From positions 2,728,001-2,792,000 of the forward strand of contig CBDBPL010000007.1 of assembly GCA_965208685.1 (NCBI GenBank): 64,000 bases of DNA, given 5' to 3'. Numbering within the stretch: position 1 is the stretch's first letter; each line of letters begins with the position of its first letter. Positions 45,289 through 54,016 of the stretch are shown one piece after another. The notes under the pieces are model-generated. The model worked only from the letters and a program-made list of their open reading frames with translations. It did not search any database and was not told where the DNA came from. The position numbers and the translations under genes are program-made. This DNA comes from JAJEFO01 sp965208685 (GTDB lineage: Bacteria; Pseudomonadota; Alphaproteobacteria; Rhodobacterales; Rhodobacteraceae).

Positions 45289-45996
45289 TCAATTTTGCGG
45301 AAAGTTGGGTCGATCAGGACCGTAATGCGCACCCAGATAGTCAAGAATGGTCGCCCTTGCATCGCCCTCTATCGGCTCCATTTCCTGCTCTTCGACCATC
45401 AAGTTCAAGAGTTCGTCCCATTGATCGCGAGTCAGACCTTGCTGCGCCACGATCCGCTCCGAATGACAGGACGTGCAGGCGTCGAAAGTCTCGGACGCGC
45501 CGGGGGCGGCCACCATGACGCCGTAGTCCTCTGGCTCGGGCGGCGGCAAGCCCGCCGATGCCTCAAGCGTCTTGCCGAAATCGGCCGGACTGTCGCCCAT
45601 TCCGCTCAGGAAGACAATGACATCTGCGCGGTCCTGCTCGCGCTTCAGCCCGACGAAGCTCATGGAGCCGCCTTTCACGAATCCGCGCGGCTTGGCCAGA
45701 TAGGCATCGAGGCGCTCAGGTGTCCAACTGCCGCCGAACGCCAACATCGCACTTGAATAGCGGAAGCCCTCCCGGGCTCCAACAGGCGCGCCGACAATGT
45801 TCCAGAGATTGGGCCCGATCTTCTTTCGTCCTCCCTTCTCGACCGTATGGCAGGCAACGCACTTGCGGAAGACCTTCTCGCCGCGGGCGGAATCGGCTTT
45901 GGCGAGGCGGGCCCCCAGTTCGGCTGCACCGGCTGACGCCGCTGCAGCGCAGGCGCAGAACAGCAGCGCTGCCGCAATGTGCATCGGACCGGACAC
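45289..45996 (-). CDS. Diheme c-type cytochrome, SoxD/SorB-like
   Basis: 235 residues from a GTG at 45996, with GGAGG upstream. It has a Sec signal (MHIAAALLFCACAAAASAGA) and two c-heme sites, CVACH near residue 46 and CTSCH in the second half; a methionine ligand may lie in KGGSMSF. It receives electrons from the molybdoenzyme encoded twelve bases upstream. SoxD proteins are usually longer, so this could also be a SorB-like variant. Confidence 0.85.
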   Translation of the reverse strand: MSGPMHIAAALLFCACAAAASAGAAELGARLAKADSARGEKVFRKCVACHTVEKGGRKKIGPNLWNIVGAPVGAREGFRYSSAMLAFGGSWTPERLDAYLAKPRGFVKGGSMSFVGLKREQDRADVIVFLSGMGDSPADFGKTLEASAGLPPPEPEDYGVMVAAPGASETFDACTSCHSERIVAQQGLTRDQWDELLNLMVEEQEMEPIEGDARATILDYLGAHYGPDRPNFPQN

Positions 45997-46008
45997 CTCT
46001 GCCTCCAG

Positions 46009-47304
46009 TCAGGCGACGCGCAGCGCCACCCGGTGCATGGTGTTGTTGAGATACCCCTTCGGGTTCCAGTCGATGGCGAAGGGCTGCATCTCGCCCGCAC
46101 TGTCGGTCGCCCGCGCCCAGACCTCGTAGTAGCCGGCCTCAGGGAACGACACGACACGCCGCCAGTTCTGCCATGCGCCGGAATTGACTGGCTCGTCCAG
46201 TTCGGCCTCCATCCAGGTCTTGCCGAAATCGATGGAGAGATCGACGGCGGAAACGGTGCGCTCGCCCGACCAGGCATGGCCGCGCACCTCGACCTCCCGG
46301 TCTGCGGCACTGTCACTCTTCGGCGCCGTCACGAGTGCCTTAACGGGCATGCGCTCGATGATCTCGAAATCCTCCTTTGGCACCTTGTCACCCGGGGAGA
46401 CCGGGTAGCGCGGCACCCGGTAGGAGGTGCCGGTCATTTTCGGCCCGTCATGCACGATGTCACGGAGCTGGATGCGATTCAGCCATTTCTGCGAGCAGGA
46501 ACCTGGCCAGCCCGGCACCACCAGTCGAAGCGGCGCGCCGTTCTGTCGGTGCAATGGCCCGTCGTTCATCGCGTAGGCGATGAGCACGTTGTCGGTCATG
46601 GCTTTCTCGATCGTCACGCCACGCGAGATCGGCAACTTGCCCTCCTTGCCGGAGAGATGAGTGTCCGCTCCGTAATGCGCCGTGTAGACAACACCCGGCT
46701 TGACGCCGGCCTTGTTCAGCACGTCTGCAAGCCTCACGCCGGTCCACTCCGAGCAGCCAACGGCGCCCACGGTCCATTGGTTGCCAGTCGCCGGCGGGTC
46801 AAAAAACGCCCGGCCGTTACCTCCGCATTCGATTGTGAGCGCCATGGTCACAGCCTCGAACTGCGCCTGAAGATCGGCGATGGACAGCTCCATCGGGTTC
46901 TCCACCAGCCCATCGACAGTGAGGGACCAGCCCTCGGCATCGACATCCTCCGGCGGCAATCCGTTGTTGCGGATGAAGTGCCGGGCAGTGGGCGTGATCG
47001 CATCGTCGAGCAGGTGCGCCGGCGTCTCTGCATTGATCGGCCGGTCGTTCAGCAGCGTCAGGCCATCCTTGCCGACCAGCACGTCTTCCGATGCAAACGC
47101 GGCGGGCACCAAGCCGTATGGCATGTTGGCGTAGAAAGGAACCGCCATGCCGAGCAGGCCGCCCGAAGCTGCCAGCCCGGCGCCGGCAAAGAATCCTCGC
47201 CGGCTCACTTCCGGCCCAGAATCAAAGAACTGGCGCCGCGCTTCGCGCGGGTCTTCCGCAAAGAAGGCGTAGAGCCCCTTGGTCTCGAGCAGGTCTCCAG
47301 GCAT
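46009..47304 (-). CDS. Sulfite-oxidase-family molybdopterin dehydrogenase (SoxC/SorA-like)
   Basis: 431 residues. The N-terminus carries a twin-arginine signal (SRRGFFAGAG at 34-43), so it is exported folded with its cofactor. The molybdenum-binding cysteine is in TIECGGNGRAFF, then GAVGCSEWTGVRL, and PGWPGSCSQKWLNRIQ is a further family hallmark. The C-terminal Mo-co dimerisation domain follows. It oxidises sulfite or protein-bound sulfane sulfur in the periplasm and hands electrons to the cytochrome c encoded downstream. No other sox genes are in the window. Confidence 0.88.
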   Translation of the reverse strand: MPGDLLETKGLYAFFAEDPREARRQFFDSGPEVSRRGFFAGAGLAASGGLLGMAVPFYANMPYGLVPAAFASEDVLVGKDGLTLLNDRPINAETPAHLLDDAITPTARHFIRNNGLPPEDVDAEGWSLTVDGLVENPMELSIADLQAQFEAVTMALTIECGGNGRAFFDPPATGNQWTVGAVGCSEWTGVRLADVLNKAGVKPGVVYTAHYGADTHLSGKEGKLPISRGVTIEKAMTDNVLIAYAMNDGPLHRQNGAPLRLVVPGWPGSCSQKWLNRIQLRDIVHDGPKMTGTSYRVPRYPVSPGDKVPKEDFEIIERMPVKALVTAPKSDSAADREVEVRGHAWSGERTVSAVDLSIDFGKTWMEAELDEPVNSGAWQNWRRVVSFPEAGYYEVWARATDSAGEMQPFAIDWNPKGYLNNTMHRVALRVA

Positions 47305-48186
47305 GTCTTCTTCCTCCGCAATGCGACGATGCCTGCCAGTTGCGAGGCGCCGCCTCCCCTTGTCAGATTACGATGCATGCTCGGATATGGGCAACATTGT
47401 ACTTCGGCCTTCCGTAGCGCCAATACGCAATCGGCCCGTGTCGCAACGGCCAGATCACCAGAACAGCCCGCAACAAGTCTCGCATGAGGTCGCCACTCGG
47501 CCGGAATCTCGGTCCCGCTGCCTCACTATCAAGCAAGGAACGCGACGTTTCAGGCTCTTCGACTCGAACAATCAAAAACATCCAGCAGGCAGCGAAACGT
47601 GGATGACGACGTGACCCCTTTCGAGACGCAGCGCGGTTACGGCGCGATCCGTCCGACGCTGGATCGTGGGAGGGTGCCATGAACGACATGAGCGGATGCC
47701 CGCAGGACATTGCAGGATCCGGGCTCCCGTAGGAACCGGCACTGTCATCCATTGCCGTGCCGGCGGCGGAAGGTGACGGTCCTCGAATTTCCGCGGGGAA
47801 GCGTCGCGCTTCTGGCAGAGGGCGATCCTTCCGTCGGGTCCGGCGTCCGCCGACTCGCTGCAGGTCTCGCTTCCCTCCGCGACACCCGTCACGGCAAGCG
47901 TTCTGGTCACGGGCACGAGAAGGATCAGGGCCTAGCCGAGGGACCCGGACCTGCTGCATGAGATGGTCCGCCAGCAGCGCCGCGCATTCAATCTCGCGAT
48001 CGCCTGCTTCCGGCAAGCCGACGCGGGCCTGCAGGACCCGATGGGACCGGACCTGAAGCGGACCGCGCTGCGCGTATCGAGCATTTGGCTATCATCGAAA
48101 ACCAATTTTTCAAATGGATCAACTCTGCCCAAACTGCAATTCCAATGGTAGATTTGGTGAGCGGCGCTTTGGGAATGAGGGAAGTT
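47305..48186. other. Gene-poor stretch with a possible transposase fragment
   Basis: 882 bases between the molybdoenzyme start and the alcohol-dehydrogenase start. Only one segment looks protein-like (next entry). GC falls near the right end, at about 48080. The left end must carry the promoter of the molybdoenzyme-cytochrome pair, which I could not locate. Confidence 0.4.
47936..48082 (+). pseudogene. Possible TnpB/OrfB-like fragment
   Basis: In one frame the stretch reads LLHEMVRQQRRAFNLAIACF then DPMGPDLKRTALR, which resembles the N-terminal region of IS200/IS605 TnpB proteins, where an aromatic QRRAYN-type helix occurs. Homology ends abruptly near 48082 at the shift in base composition. 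I could not align it, so this is a weak call. Confidence 0.2.
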
Positions 48187-49371
48187 ATGTGGACATATAG
48201 AAATCCGGTCAACGTCATTTTTGGCTCAGGCGAGTTCGATAATCTGGCTGATCTAATCGCGGGCCGGCGCTATGCCTTGGTGACATACCCTGAGCCGATA
48301 TTTTCAGATCTTTCGCAGCGACTTGCGACAAAGGCGGGCGTGCCGATTCTTTCTGTTTCCGATGTTGCTCCAAATCCAGATTACGTGCGCTTGAAAGACC
48401 AAAGCGCCCGCTTCGGAAAAGTTGGTGAAAAAGTCGAAGCAATCGTGGCGCTTGGCGGTGGTTCGGTTATCGACTCGGCCAAAGTGTTTGCGTCGGCGAA
48501 CGGCAATTTCGACAATGTCGCGCGGTATCTTGAAACCAAAACAGGCGAAGAAGACCTTTCCTTTGTCCCGATCATCGCGGTTCCAACCACCGCCGGCACA
48601 GGCAGTGAGGTGACCTGCTGGGCGACGGTCTGGAATGAAGCCCAAGGCAAGAAATATTCTTTGGCGCATCCGCGCCTGTACCCCGAAACGGCGCTTTTGG
48701 ATCCGGAATTGACGTTAGAAAAGCCGATCGGCCTGACAATTGCAACGGGTTTGGATTCCCTGTCGCATTCGATCGAAAGTATCTGGAACGTGAACGCCAA
48801 TCCGATTTCGGCCCGCCACGCCGTGGCTGCGGCCAGGCTGATCATCCAGACGCTTCCAATGGTTGTTCGCGACACCGGAAATCTGGCTCTTCGCAGCGCC
48901 ATGGCTGAAGCATCGCTTAACGCAGGGCTTGCGTTCTCCAACACCAAGACGGCTATCGCTCACAACCTGTCTTACCCAATTACACTTGGATGGGGTGTGC
49001 AGCATGGAATTGCCTGTTCCTTCACTCTGCCGACCGTTCTGCGGTCTGTCATCGGTATCGGCGGCTTCCGGGAGGCCGCCCTCAGGGAGATTTTCGGGCC
49101 GGATCTGGCTGCAGGTGCCGATCAACTTGCTGAATTTCTGAACGGGTTGGGCGTCGGAACCCGCTTTGCAGATCACGGAATTCGGTTTCAAGCCTGTGCC
49201 GACATCATTGAAGAAGCCTTTGTCGGCGAACGTGGAAAGAACTTTGTCGGCACGAAGGAAAGCTTCATTGCGGCTGCGCAACAGCAAGAGGTCATCAGTC
49301 AGCTGCAGTCGCATGAAACTCAAGGCGATCATATGCTTTCCAGCCCCGGAGAAGAATCGAAACAAGCGTAA
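48187..49371 (+). CDS. Iron-containing alcohol dehydrogenase
   Basis: 394 residues from the ATG at 48187, which follows a GAGGGA site; an ATG at 48085 is a less likely start. Group III Fe-ADH motifs are clear: GGGSVIDSAK for the nucleotide, TTAGTGSEVT, then the metal ligands in GLDSLSHSIE, AIAHNLSYPIT and VQHGIACSF. It reduces an aldehyde or oxidises an alcohol. It resembles phosphonoacetaldehyde reductases (PhpC-like) but no phosphonate genes are near. GC is visibly lower than in the flanking genes, so it was probably acquired. Confidence 0.88.
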   Translation: MWTYRNPVNVIFGSGEFDNLADLIAGRRYALVTYPEPIFSDLSQRLATKAGVPILSVSDVAPNPDYVRLKDQSARFGKVGEKVEAIVALGGGSVIDSAKVFASANGNFDNVARYLETKTGEEDLSFVPIIAVPTTAGTGSEVTCWATVWNEAQGKKYSLAHPRLYPETALLDPELTLEKPIGLTIATGLDSLSHSIESIWNVNANPISARHAVAAARLIIQTLPMVVRDTGNLALRSAMAEASLNAGLAFSNTKTAIAHNLSYPITLGWGVQHGIACSFTLPTVLRSVIGIGGFREAALREIFGPDLAAGADQLAEFLNGLGVGTRFADHGIRFQACADIIEEAFVGERGKNFVGTKESFIAAAQQQEVISQLQSHETQGDHMLSSPGEESKQA

Positions 49372-49608
49372 ACGCCGCCAGAATCAGCTTTTTTGCAAAT
49401 GCTGCCGCTGCCCGAAAAGGTGAGGATTGGTACCGTCGACATTTGCCAATCCAGCCCTGTTCCCGAGTTCCTTTTGGCAAATCTCATTCATGTCGGTGTG
49501 TTACCACTGTGCCAAAACTCTTACCCCACAGAAAAGACACCCCTGAGATTCGGCTTGCCTGGCCATTTGTCCTTGGCAAGTTTCTGGAATGCGGCCATAT
49601 CTTCCACC

Positions 49609-50508
49609 ATGGCATTCGGCGTTTTCATCCACCGGACTGATTCAATCTATGCCGACGTGCCGTCAGAGCAATATCAGTTTCCAAGGCAGTACCTTTCCCG
49701 CGCCCGACGGTGTGAAGGGGACTGGATCGTCTATCTCGAACCTACCAAGGTCAGGAACTCCAAGGGCTACTTCGCCGTCGCCAAGGTCCAGGAGATCATC
49801 CCGGATCCTGGCCATCCGGAGATGTATCTGGCCGTGATAGAACCGGGCACATACCTCGACTTCGGCGACCCGGTTCCCTTCCGGGAGCATGGCACCGTTC
49901 TCGAACAGGGGCTTCTCAACGAGCAAGGCAGAATCTCCGGCCGCGCCCAAGCGGCGGTCCGCCCGTTGTCTTCGACGGACTTCGCCCGGATCGTTGGGAA
50001 GGGCCTCGGACGCGTTGAGGACGACGCGCAGCGTATCGACCCCGGCCAGCCGGCATATGATTTCCCCGGGGCCCGACAGCCAATCCATCATCTGAACGCC
50101 CGTGATCGGGTGAACCAGCTTACAAGTCGCGTCATGCGGGATCGAAACTTCCGCAAGACCGTCCTCCGTGCGTACGGCAAGCGTTGTGCGATCACCGGGC
50201 TCCGGTTGATCAACGGCGGTGGCCGCGCCGAAGTCGAGGCCGCCCATATCAGGCCAGTCGAATACGACGGGCCGGACATTGTGAGCAACGGCATCGCCCT
50301 TTCGGGAACCGCCCACTGGATGTTCGATCGTGGATTGGTTGGGCTGGCGGACGACCTGACTATCCTGGTTTCTCGTCAGACCAACGATCCGGAAACCGTT
50401 CGGTCGATGATCAACGGCACGGGTCGATTGATCCCGCCTGGACGCCGTTCAGAATTTCCAAGGAGCGAGTTTGTAGGTTGGCATAGAGAGAACTGCTTCA
50501 AGCAGTAG
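49609..50508 (+). CDS. HNH endonuclease with EVE/PUA-like N-terminal domain
   Basis: 299 residues from the ATG at 49609 (MAFGVFIHRTDSIYADVP); the frame continues upstream to 49393 but without conserved sequence. Residues ~1-130 look like a PUA/EVE-type sensor: QYQFPRQYL, GDWIVYLEP and GYFAVAKVQEI. The HNH part is near the C-terminus: KRCAITGLRL, then EAAHIRPVEYDGPD and ISNG-like VSNGIAL, ending with MFDRGLV. HNH enzymes with modified-base sensors cut methylated or hydroxymethylated DNA, a type IV restriction style. No partner gene is visible. Confidence 0.8.
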   Translation: MAFGVFIHRTDSIYADVPSEQYQFPRQYLSRARRCEGDWIVYLEPTKVRNSKGYFAVAKVQEIIPDPGHPEMYLAVIEPGTYLDFGDPVPFREHGTVLEQGLLNEQGRISGRAQAAVRPLSSTDFARIVGKGLGRVEDDAQRIDPGQPAYDFPGARQPIHHLNARDRVNQLTSRVMRDRNFRKTVLRAYGKRCAITGLRLINGGGRAEVEAAHIRPVEYDGPDIVSNGIALSGTAHWMFDRGLVGLADDLTILVSRQTNDPETVRSMINGTGRLIPPGRRSEFPRSEFVGWHRENCFKQ

Positions 50509-50715
50509 CTGGCTTCTCCCGTTCTGCACGGGGTCTCCTTGTCTCGGTGAGGAATGTACGTGACCTGGGACGCAAGGCCAGTGCGATGAGACTTGCAGGC
50601 GAAACATGCCTCTCCCCGACGGGGAGGAGCAGGGCTTGGCCTGTCGGGAAACTGTCCCGACCGAACTCAATGGCTGTCCCGCCATTTCGCTGTCCGCTTA
50701 GAAGCGGAGCGCTTC

Positions 50716-51675
50716 TCAGGCCAAAGATGCGGACACGGAACCCTCTTGCAGACACTTGTGCGCCAGGCTTCGAAACAAGTTGATGAATCGTCTGTTCCGC
50801 GCCGCGCCGTCAGCTTCGCCTATTCTGCTGATGTTCCAGCCAACATAGGTCGCAGAGCGGAGTGCAAGAAACAAGTCGAGCTCCGCAACGTCCAACGGAC
50901 GGATCGAATGATAACCTTCGATCAAGCCAATCTGAAATCGAGGATAGTCTGCCATTGGCATGTGTTTCAGCAGAGCGGTCGCCACGTCAAAAAGACGATA
51001 GCCGAAGCCGCCATCGTCAAAGTCGATCAGCCTCAGCACATTGCTGTCGACCAGCACGTTGGCGGGGACAAGATCAGCATGAACCAGGCCGTAGTCGAGC
51101 GTTGGCTCGATCTCTTCTAGCCTGGCTGACGCCACACGACGAAACCTCTCAAACAAGTCGCGATCCGAGGCGGTCAATTCCGGGTTTTCCCAAAACCTGT
51201 CCCAGAGCGGTGCCTGGCCAAGCAAACCATCCCGGTCCCAGTGAACGCGATCAAAGGACTTTGGCGGGCTCCATGCATCGGACACCTGATGGAGCAGTGC
51301 AATTTCCCGCCCAAGGGCATGAAAGAGAGAATGACGATCCTTTCGCTCCCGGATTGCCAACGCGTCGTCCAACGTCCGGCCCATGAGCCAGGTCAGGACA
51401 TCAACCTGCATCCCGTTGATGCGGGCCAGGCATTCGCGGTCGACGGTGAGAGCCGGCGACGGGACCGAAAGGCCACCCTCCGCCGCAGCCGCCATCCACG
51501 CGAGTTCAGAGCGAAGTTCGGCGTCACTCCGGTAGCCTTTTCGGTGCAATCGCAGCGCGAAGCGGCCCCGTGCGTCCGAAACTTCGTAGACTGCGTTTTC
51601 TCGGTAGGCGACCAGCTTGTACCGCGCTCCGGACATGCCCCATTTGCAAAGCGCCTCTTCGACTATGACATTCAT
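50716..51675 (-). CDS. Aminoglycoside-phosphotransferase-fold kinase (hydroxylysine kinase-like)
   Basis: 319 residues. The N-terminal lobe contains NAVYEVSDARGRFALRLHR with the ATP-binding lysine-equivalent region. The catalytic loop is DYGLVHADLVPANVL with the aspartate and asparagine, and LIDFDDGGFGYRLFDVATAL carries the metal-binding DFD. It overlaps the aminotransferase gene by four bases (ATGA). In animals hydroxylysine kinase pairs with a phospho-lyase of the class III aminotransferase family; bacterial neighbour pairs are plausible equivalents. Ethanolamine or choline are alternative substrates. Confidence 0.83.
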   Translation of the reverse strand: MNVIVEEALCKWGMSGARYKLVAYRENAVYEVSDARGRFALRLHRKGYRSDAELRSELAWMAAAAEGGLSVPSPALTVDRECLARINGMQVDVLTWLMGRTLDDALAIRERKDRHSLFHALGREIALLHQVSDAWSPPKSFDRVHWDRDGLLGQAPLWDRFWENPELTASDRDLFERFRRVASARLEEIEPTLDYGLVHADLVPANVLVDSNVLRLIDFDDGGFGYRLFDVATALLKHMPMADYPRFQIGLIEGYHSIRPLDVAELDLFLALRSATYVGWNISRIGEADGAARNRRFINLFRSLAHKCLQEGSVSASLA

Positions 51676-52937
51676 GTGTGCAGCGCCGCATGGCTGAGCA
51701 CCTCATCAAGCGTGTCAAGAAGCAGATCCGCATTCGCGATGGAAAAGGGCATTGGCGGCCGGATCTTGAGGGTGTTCTTGTACCTGCCAAGCTTGGAGTG
51801 AATGATCCCGCGCTGACGCATTGCGTTGATGACGCGATCGGTGAATCCGCTGGACGGCTCCTTCGTAGACCGGTGTGCCACCATCTCGGCGCCAAAGATC
51901 AATCCCGAGCCACGCACGTCGCCAATGACCTCGTGTTTGTCCTTGAGGGCCAGAAGTCGAGACCGTGCATATGCGCCTACCGTCCCGGCGTTCGCGACCA
52001 GCTCGGCCTGTTCCAACTCCTCCAGAACCGCCATGGCTGCGGCACAGGATACCGGGTTGCCGGCAAAGGTGTTGAAATAGCGATACCCTTTGCGGAACTC
52101 GGCCACGATGTCCGCTCCGGCCACCACTGCGCCAACGGGGTGCCCGTTGGCCATCGGTTTGCCGAGGGTCAGAATGTCCGGCACGACCCCCATCTTCTCA
52201 TGGGCCCACAGATGTGTGCCGGTGCGCCCAAATCCCGATTGCACCTCGTCGCAAATCAAGACGCCGCCCGCCTTGCGCACCTGTTCAGCGGTGGCTTTCA
52301 GCCAGCCATCCGGATTGTCGGGAAATCCTTCGTTCAGAAAGTACGGGCAGATGACAAGGGCGGCAAAGCCAGGCCCGTCTTGCTCCACCTCCTCGATCTT
52401 GTGCGCCACGGCCGCTGCAAAGCGCGTTCCGTCAGGATCGGGGTGGCGATAGCTGTCCGGCGCTTCGACAAATCGCAGGTACTGTTCGAGCCCGAAACCG
52501 AAGGCCGGCGCGTTGGATCGGCCCAGTTGGCTCACCAGCGACGTGTTGCCGTGGTAGGTGGCGTCGGTCGCGATGATCCCACGCTTTCCGGTCGCGGCCT
52601 CCGCCATGCGCAAGGCGATGTCATTGGCTTCGGACCCGGTGCAGGTCAGGATGGCGGTATTGAGCGCGGGCGCCATGGTCCCAGTGAGTCTTTCGACATA
52701 GTCGATGATGCCGTCGTGCAGGTATCTGGTATGCGTGTTCAGCGTGCTGGCTTGACGACAGATCGCGTCGACGACACGCGGATTGCAATGCCCGACATGC
52801 GGCACGTTGTTGTAGCAGTCGAGGTACTTCCGCCCGTCGGCGTCCCAGAGCCAAACGCCCTCACCTCTCACGAAATGGACCGGGTCATCGTAGAAGGTCG
52901 ATACATTCGGCCCCAGGAGTCGGGCGCGATCGTTCAT
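51672..52937 (-). CDS. Class III aminotransferase, phospho-lyase-like (AGXT2L type)
   Basis: 421 residues from the ATG at 52937, which has AAGGA upstream; a longer frame reaches 53276 but without homology. It has the PLP fold: GVWLWDADGRKYLDCYNNV, CTGSEANDIALRMA, ICDEVQSGFGRTG and the lysine in TLGKPMANGHPVG. The overlap with the kinase points to a 5-phosphohydroxylysine (or ethanolamine-phosphate) phospho-lyase, which releases phosphate and ammonia. An ordinary omega-transaminase cannot be excluded. Confidence 0.85.
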   Translation of the reverse strand: MNDRARLLGPNVSTFYDDPVHFVRGEGVWLWDADGRKYLDCYNNVPHVGHCNPRVVDAICRQASTLNTHTRYLHDGIIDYVERLTGTMAPALNTAILTCTGSEANDIALRMAEAATGKRGIIATDATYHGNTSLVSQLGRSNAPAFGFGLEQYLRFVEAPDSYRHPDPDGTRFAAAVAHKIEEVEQDGPGFAALVICPYFLNEGFPDNPDGWLKATAEQVRKAGGVLICDEVQSGFGRTGTHLWAHEKMGVVPDILTLGKPMANGHPVGAVVAGADIVAEFRKGYRYFNTFAGNPVSCAAAMAVLEELEQAELVANAGTVGAYARSRLLALKDKHEVIGDVRGSGLIFGAEMVAHRSTKEPSSGFTDRVINAMRQRGIIHSKLGRYKNTLKIRPPMPFSIANADLLLDTLDEVLSHAALHT

Positions 52938-53672
52938 CAGTTCCTTTTGTGTGCGTGCCAATTTTGAAGCCACCCGTCCCGTCGCGATGTTGTGGTCCAC
53001 TGAGAAAAACCCTAAGGCGTTCTTGGGTCGCACGAAATGCCTCGGCCGCGCAAGATTTCGCGGCGCGGATAGTTGAAGAACCCGAGTCACGCCTTGATTG
53101 GGTACAGAACGCCCGCGATCTGCACCTGGAACCCGCCTCCCTTGGTCCATGCCGTTGTGACACGTGCGGGTTCTCGACGGCGACGAAGCCCGCCATGACC
53201 TCCAGCCTGAACCCCCGGTCACCCGAGGCGACGTGGCCCACTTCGATCCTTTGCTCCCGACGGGTTCGCGACGCATGAAGCGGCGTTAACGGAGACATTC
53301 CCGTTAGCGTTTCTCCATGCACTTCCACAGCAACGGGAAGCGCACCTGAAGAAACGCCAGCAATGCCAGTGGCCGATGCAAAGGCCCTAGCCCGGTCGCA
53401 CCTAGTCGGAACTTTCGGCTGAAAATCTCCCGACGGCATCGCGCAGGCCCCTGAAAAGGCTGGGCCCTTCCGCGCGGACGCAGGGATCCGTGCTGTAGTC
53501 ATGTCGCGATGCAAGTGGCAGGCCGGATCCGCCGGAACCGGCCACTGGCGCCTTGATTTGCGAAGGATTCCTGCCTGACCCCTAAATGAAATTCCGACCA
53601 AGGGTCTTGCGAAAACCGGCTAGCTTCGCTGCAATGCAGAAATCTCACACGTTATTGCTTGTACGCATTCAA
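52938..53672. other. Intergenic with possible GcvT/DMGDH-type C-terminal remnant
   Basis: 735 bases without an intact gene. On the minus strand, from about 53255 to 53090, one frame reads IEVGHVASGDRGF then MAGFVAVENPHV. After a two-base shift it reads TTAWTKGGGFQVQIAGVLYPIKA and a stop. This resembles the end of dimethylglycine/sarcosine dehydrogenase-like proteins (VGHVTSG, then an AG-RYPA motif). If correct it is a decayed fragment. Confidence 0.3.
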
Positions 53673-53747
53673 TGGTGCCCGGGGGCGGAATCGAACCACC
53701 GACACGAGGATTTTCAGTCCACTGCTCTACCCCTGAGCTACCCGGGC
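53673..53747 (-). tRNA. tRNA-Phe (GAA)
   Basis: 75 bases including an encoded CCA. The acceptor stem GCCCGGG pairs with CCCGGGC. The anticodon loop CTGAAAA carries GAA, and the T-arm is GGTGG-TTCGATT-CCGCC. The anticodon stem GTGGA/TCCTC has a U28-U42 mismatch, but the molecule otherwise folds normally. It decodes UUC/UUU. It lies just downstream of the yacG-rng-maf-infA run, its usual neighbourhood in related genomes. Confidence 0.93.
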
Positions 53748-53830
53748 ACGGATGCGGCGCTTGACGCTCGATCAGGTCGGTGCCTTCTAATGTCCGCATG
53801 GGTGCCTGTCCAGTGCATCGCGCCAAAATT

Positions 53831-54016
53831 CTAGTGCCCCGTTTCCCGGCCCTCCGAAGGCCGATCGGCACTCTCGATCTCCTCCAGCAATTCGTCGTCG
53901 CAGGGAACGGAATAGGCGCCGTTGAGCCAGCGCCACAGATCCAGGTCTGCGCAGCGCTTCGAGCAGAACGGGGCATAGCCTTTCTTCATCGGCTTCTGGC
54001 AAATGGGGCAGCTCAA
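53831..54016 (-). CDS. yacG: DNA gyrase inhibitor YacG (zinc-binding)
   Basis: 61 residues. The start is a TTG overlapping the rng stop (TTGA), giving MSCPICQKP. Four zinc cysteines are at C3, C6, C18 and C22, followed by ADLDLWRWLNGAY, the diagnostic YacG motif. In E. coli YacG binds gyrase B and inhibits its activity. It is the last gene of the rng operon. Confidence 0.93.
   Translation of the reverse strand: MSCPICQKPMKKGYAPFCSKRCADLDLWRWLNGAYSVPCDDELLEEIESADRPSEGRETGH

Noticed and set aside
44890..45756. 288-codon plus-strand frame near the cytochrome gene
   Set aside because: It is antisense to the cytochrome for much of its length and shows no domain.
52949..53601. Open frames upstream of the class III aminotransferase as its longer N-terminus
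   Set aside because: The family N-terminus and a ribosome site are at 52937; the upstream part has no aminotransferase homology.
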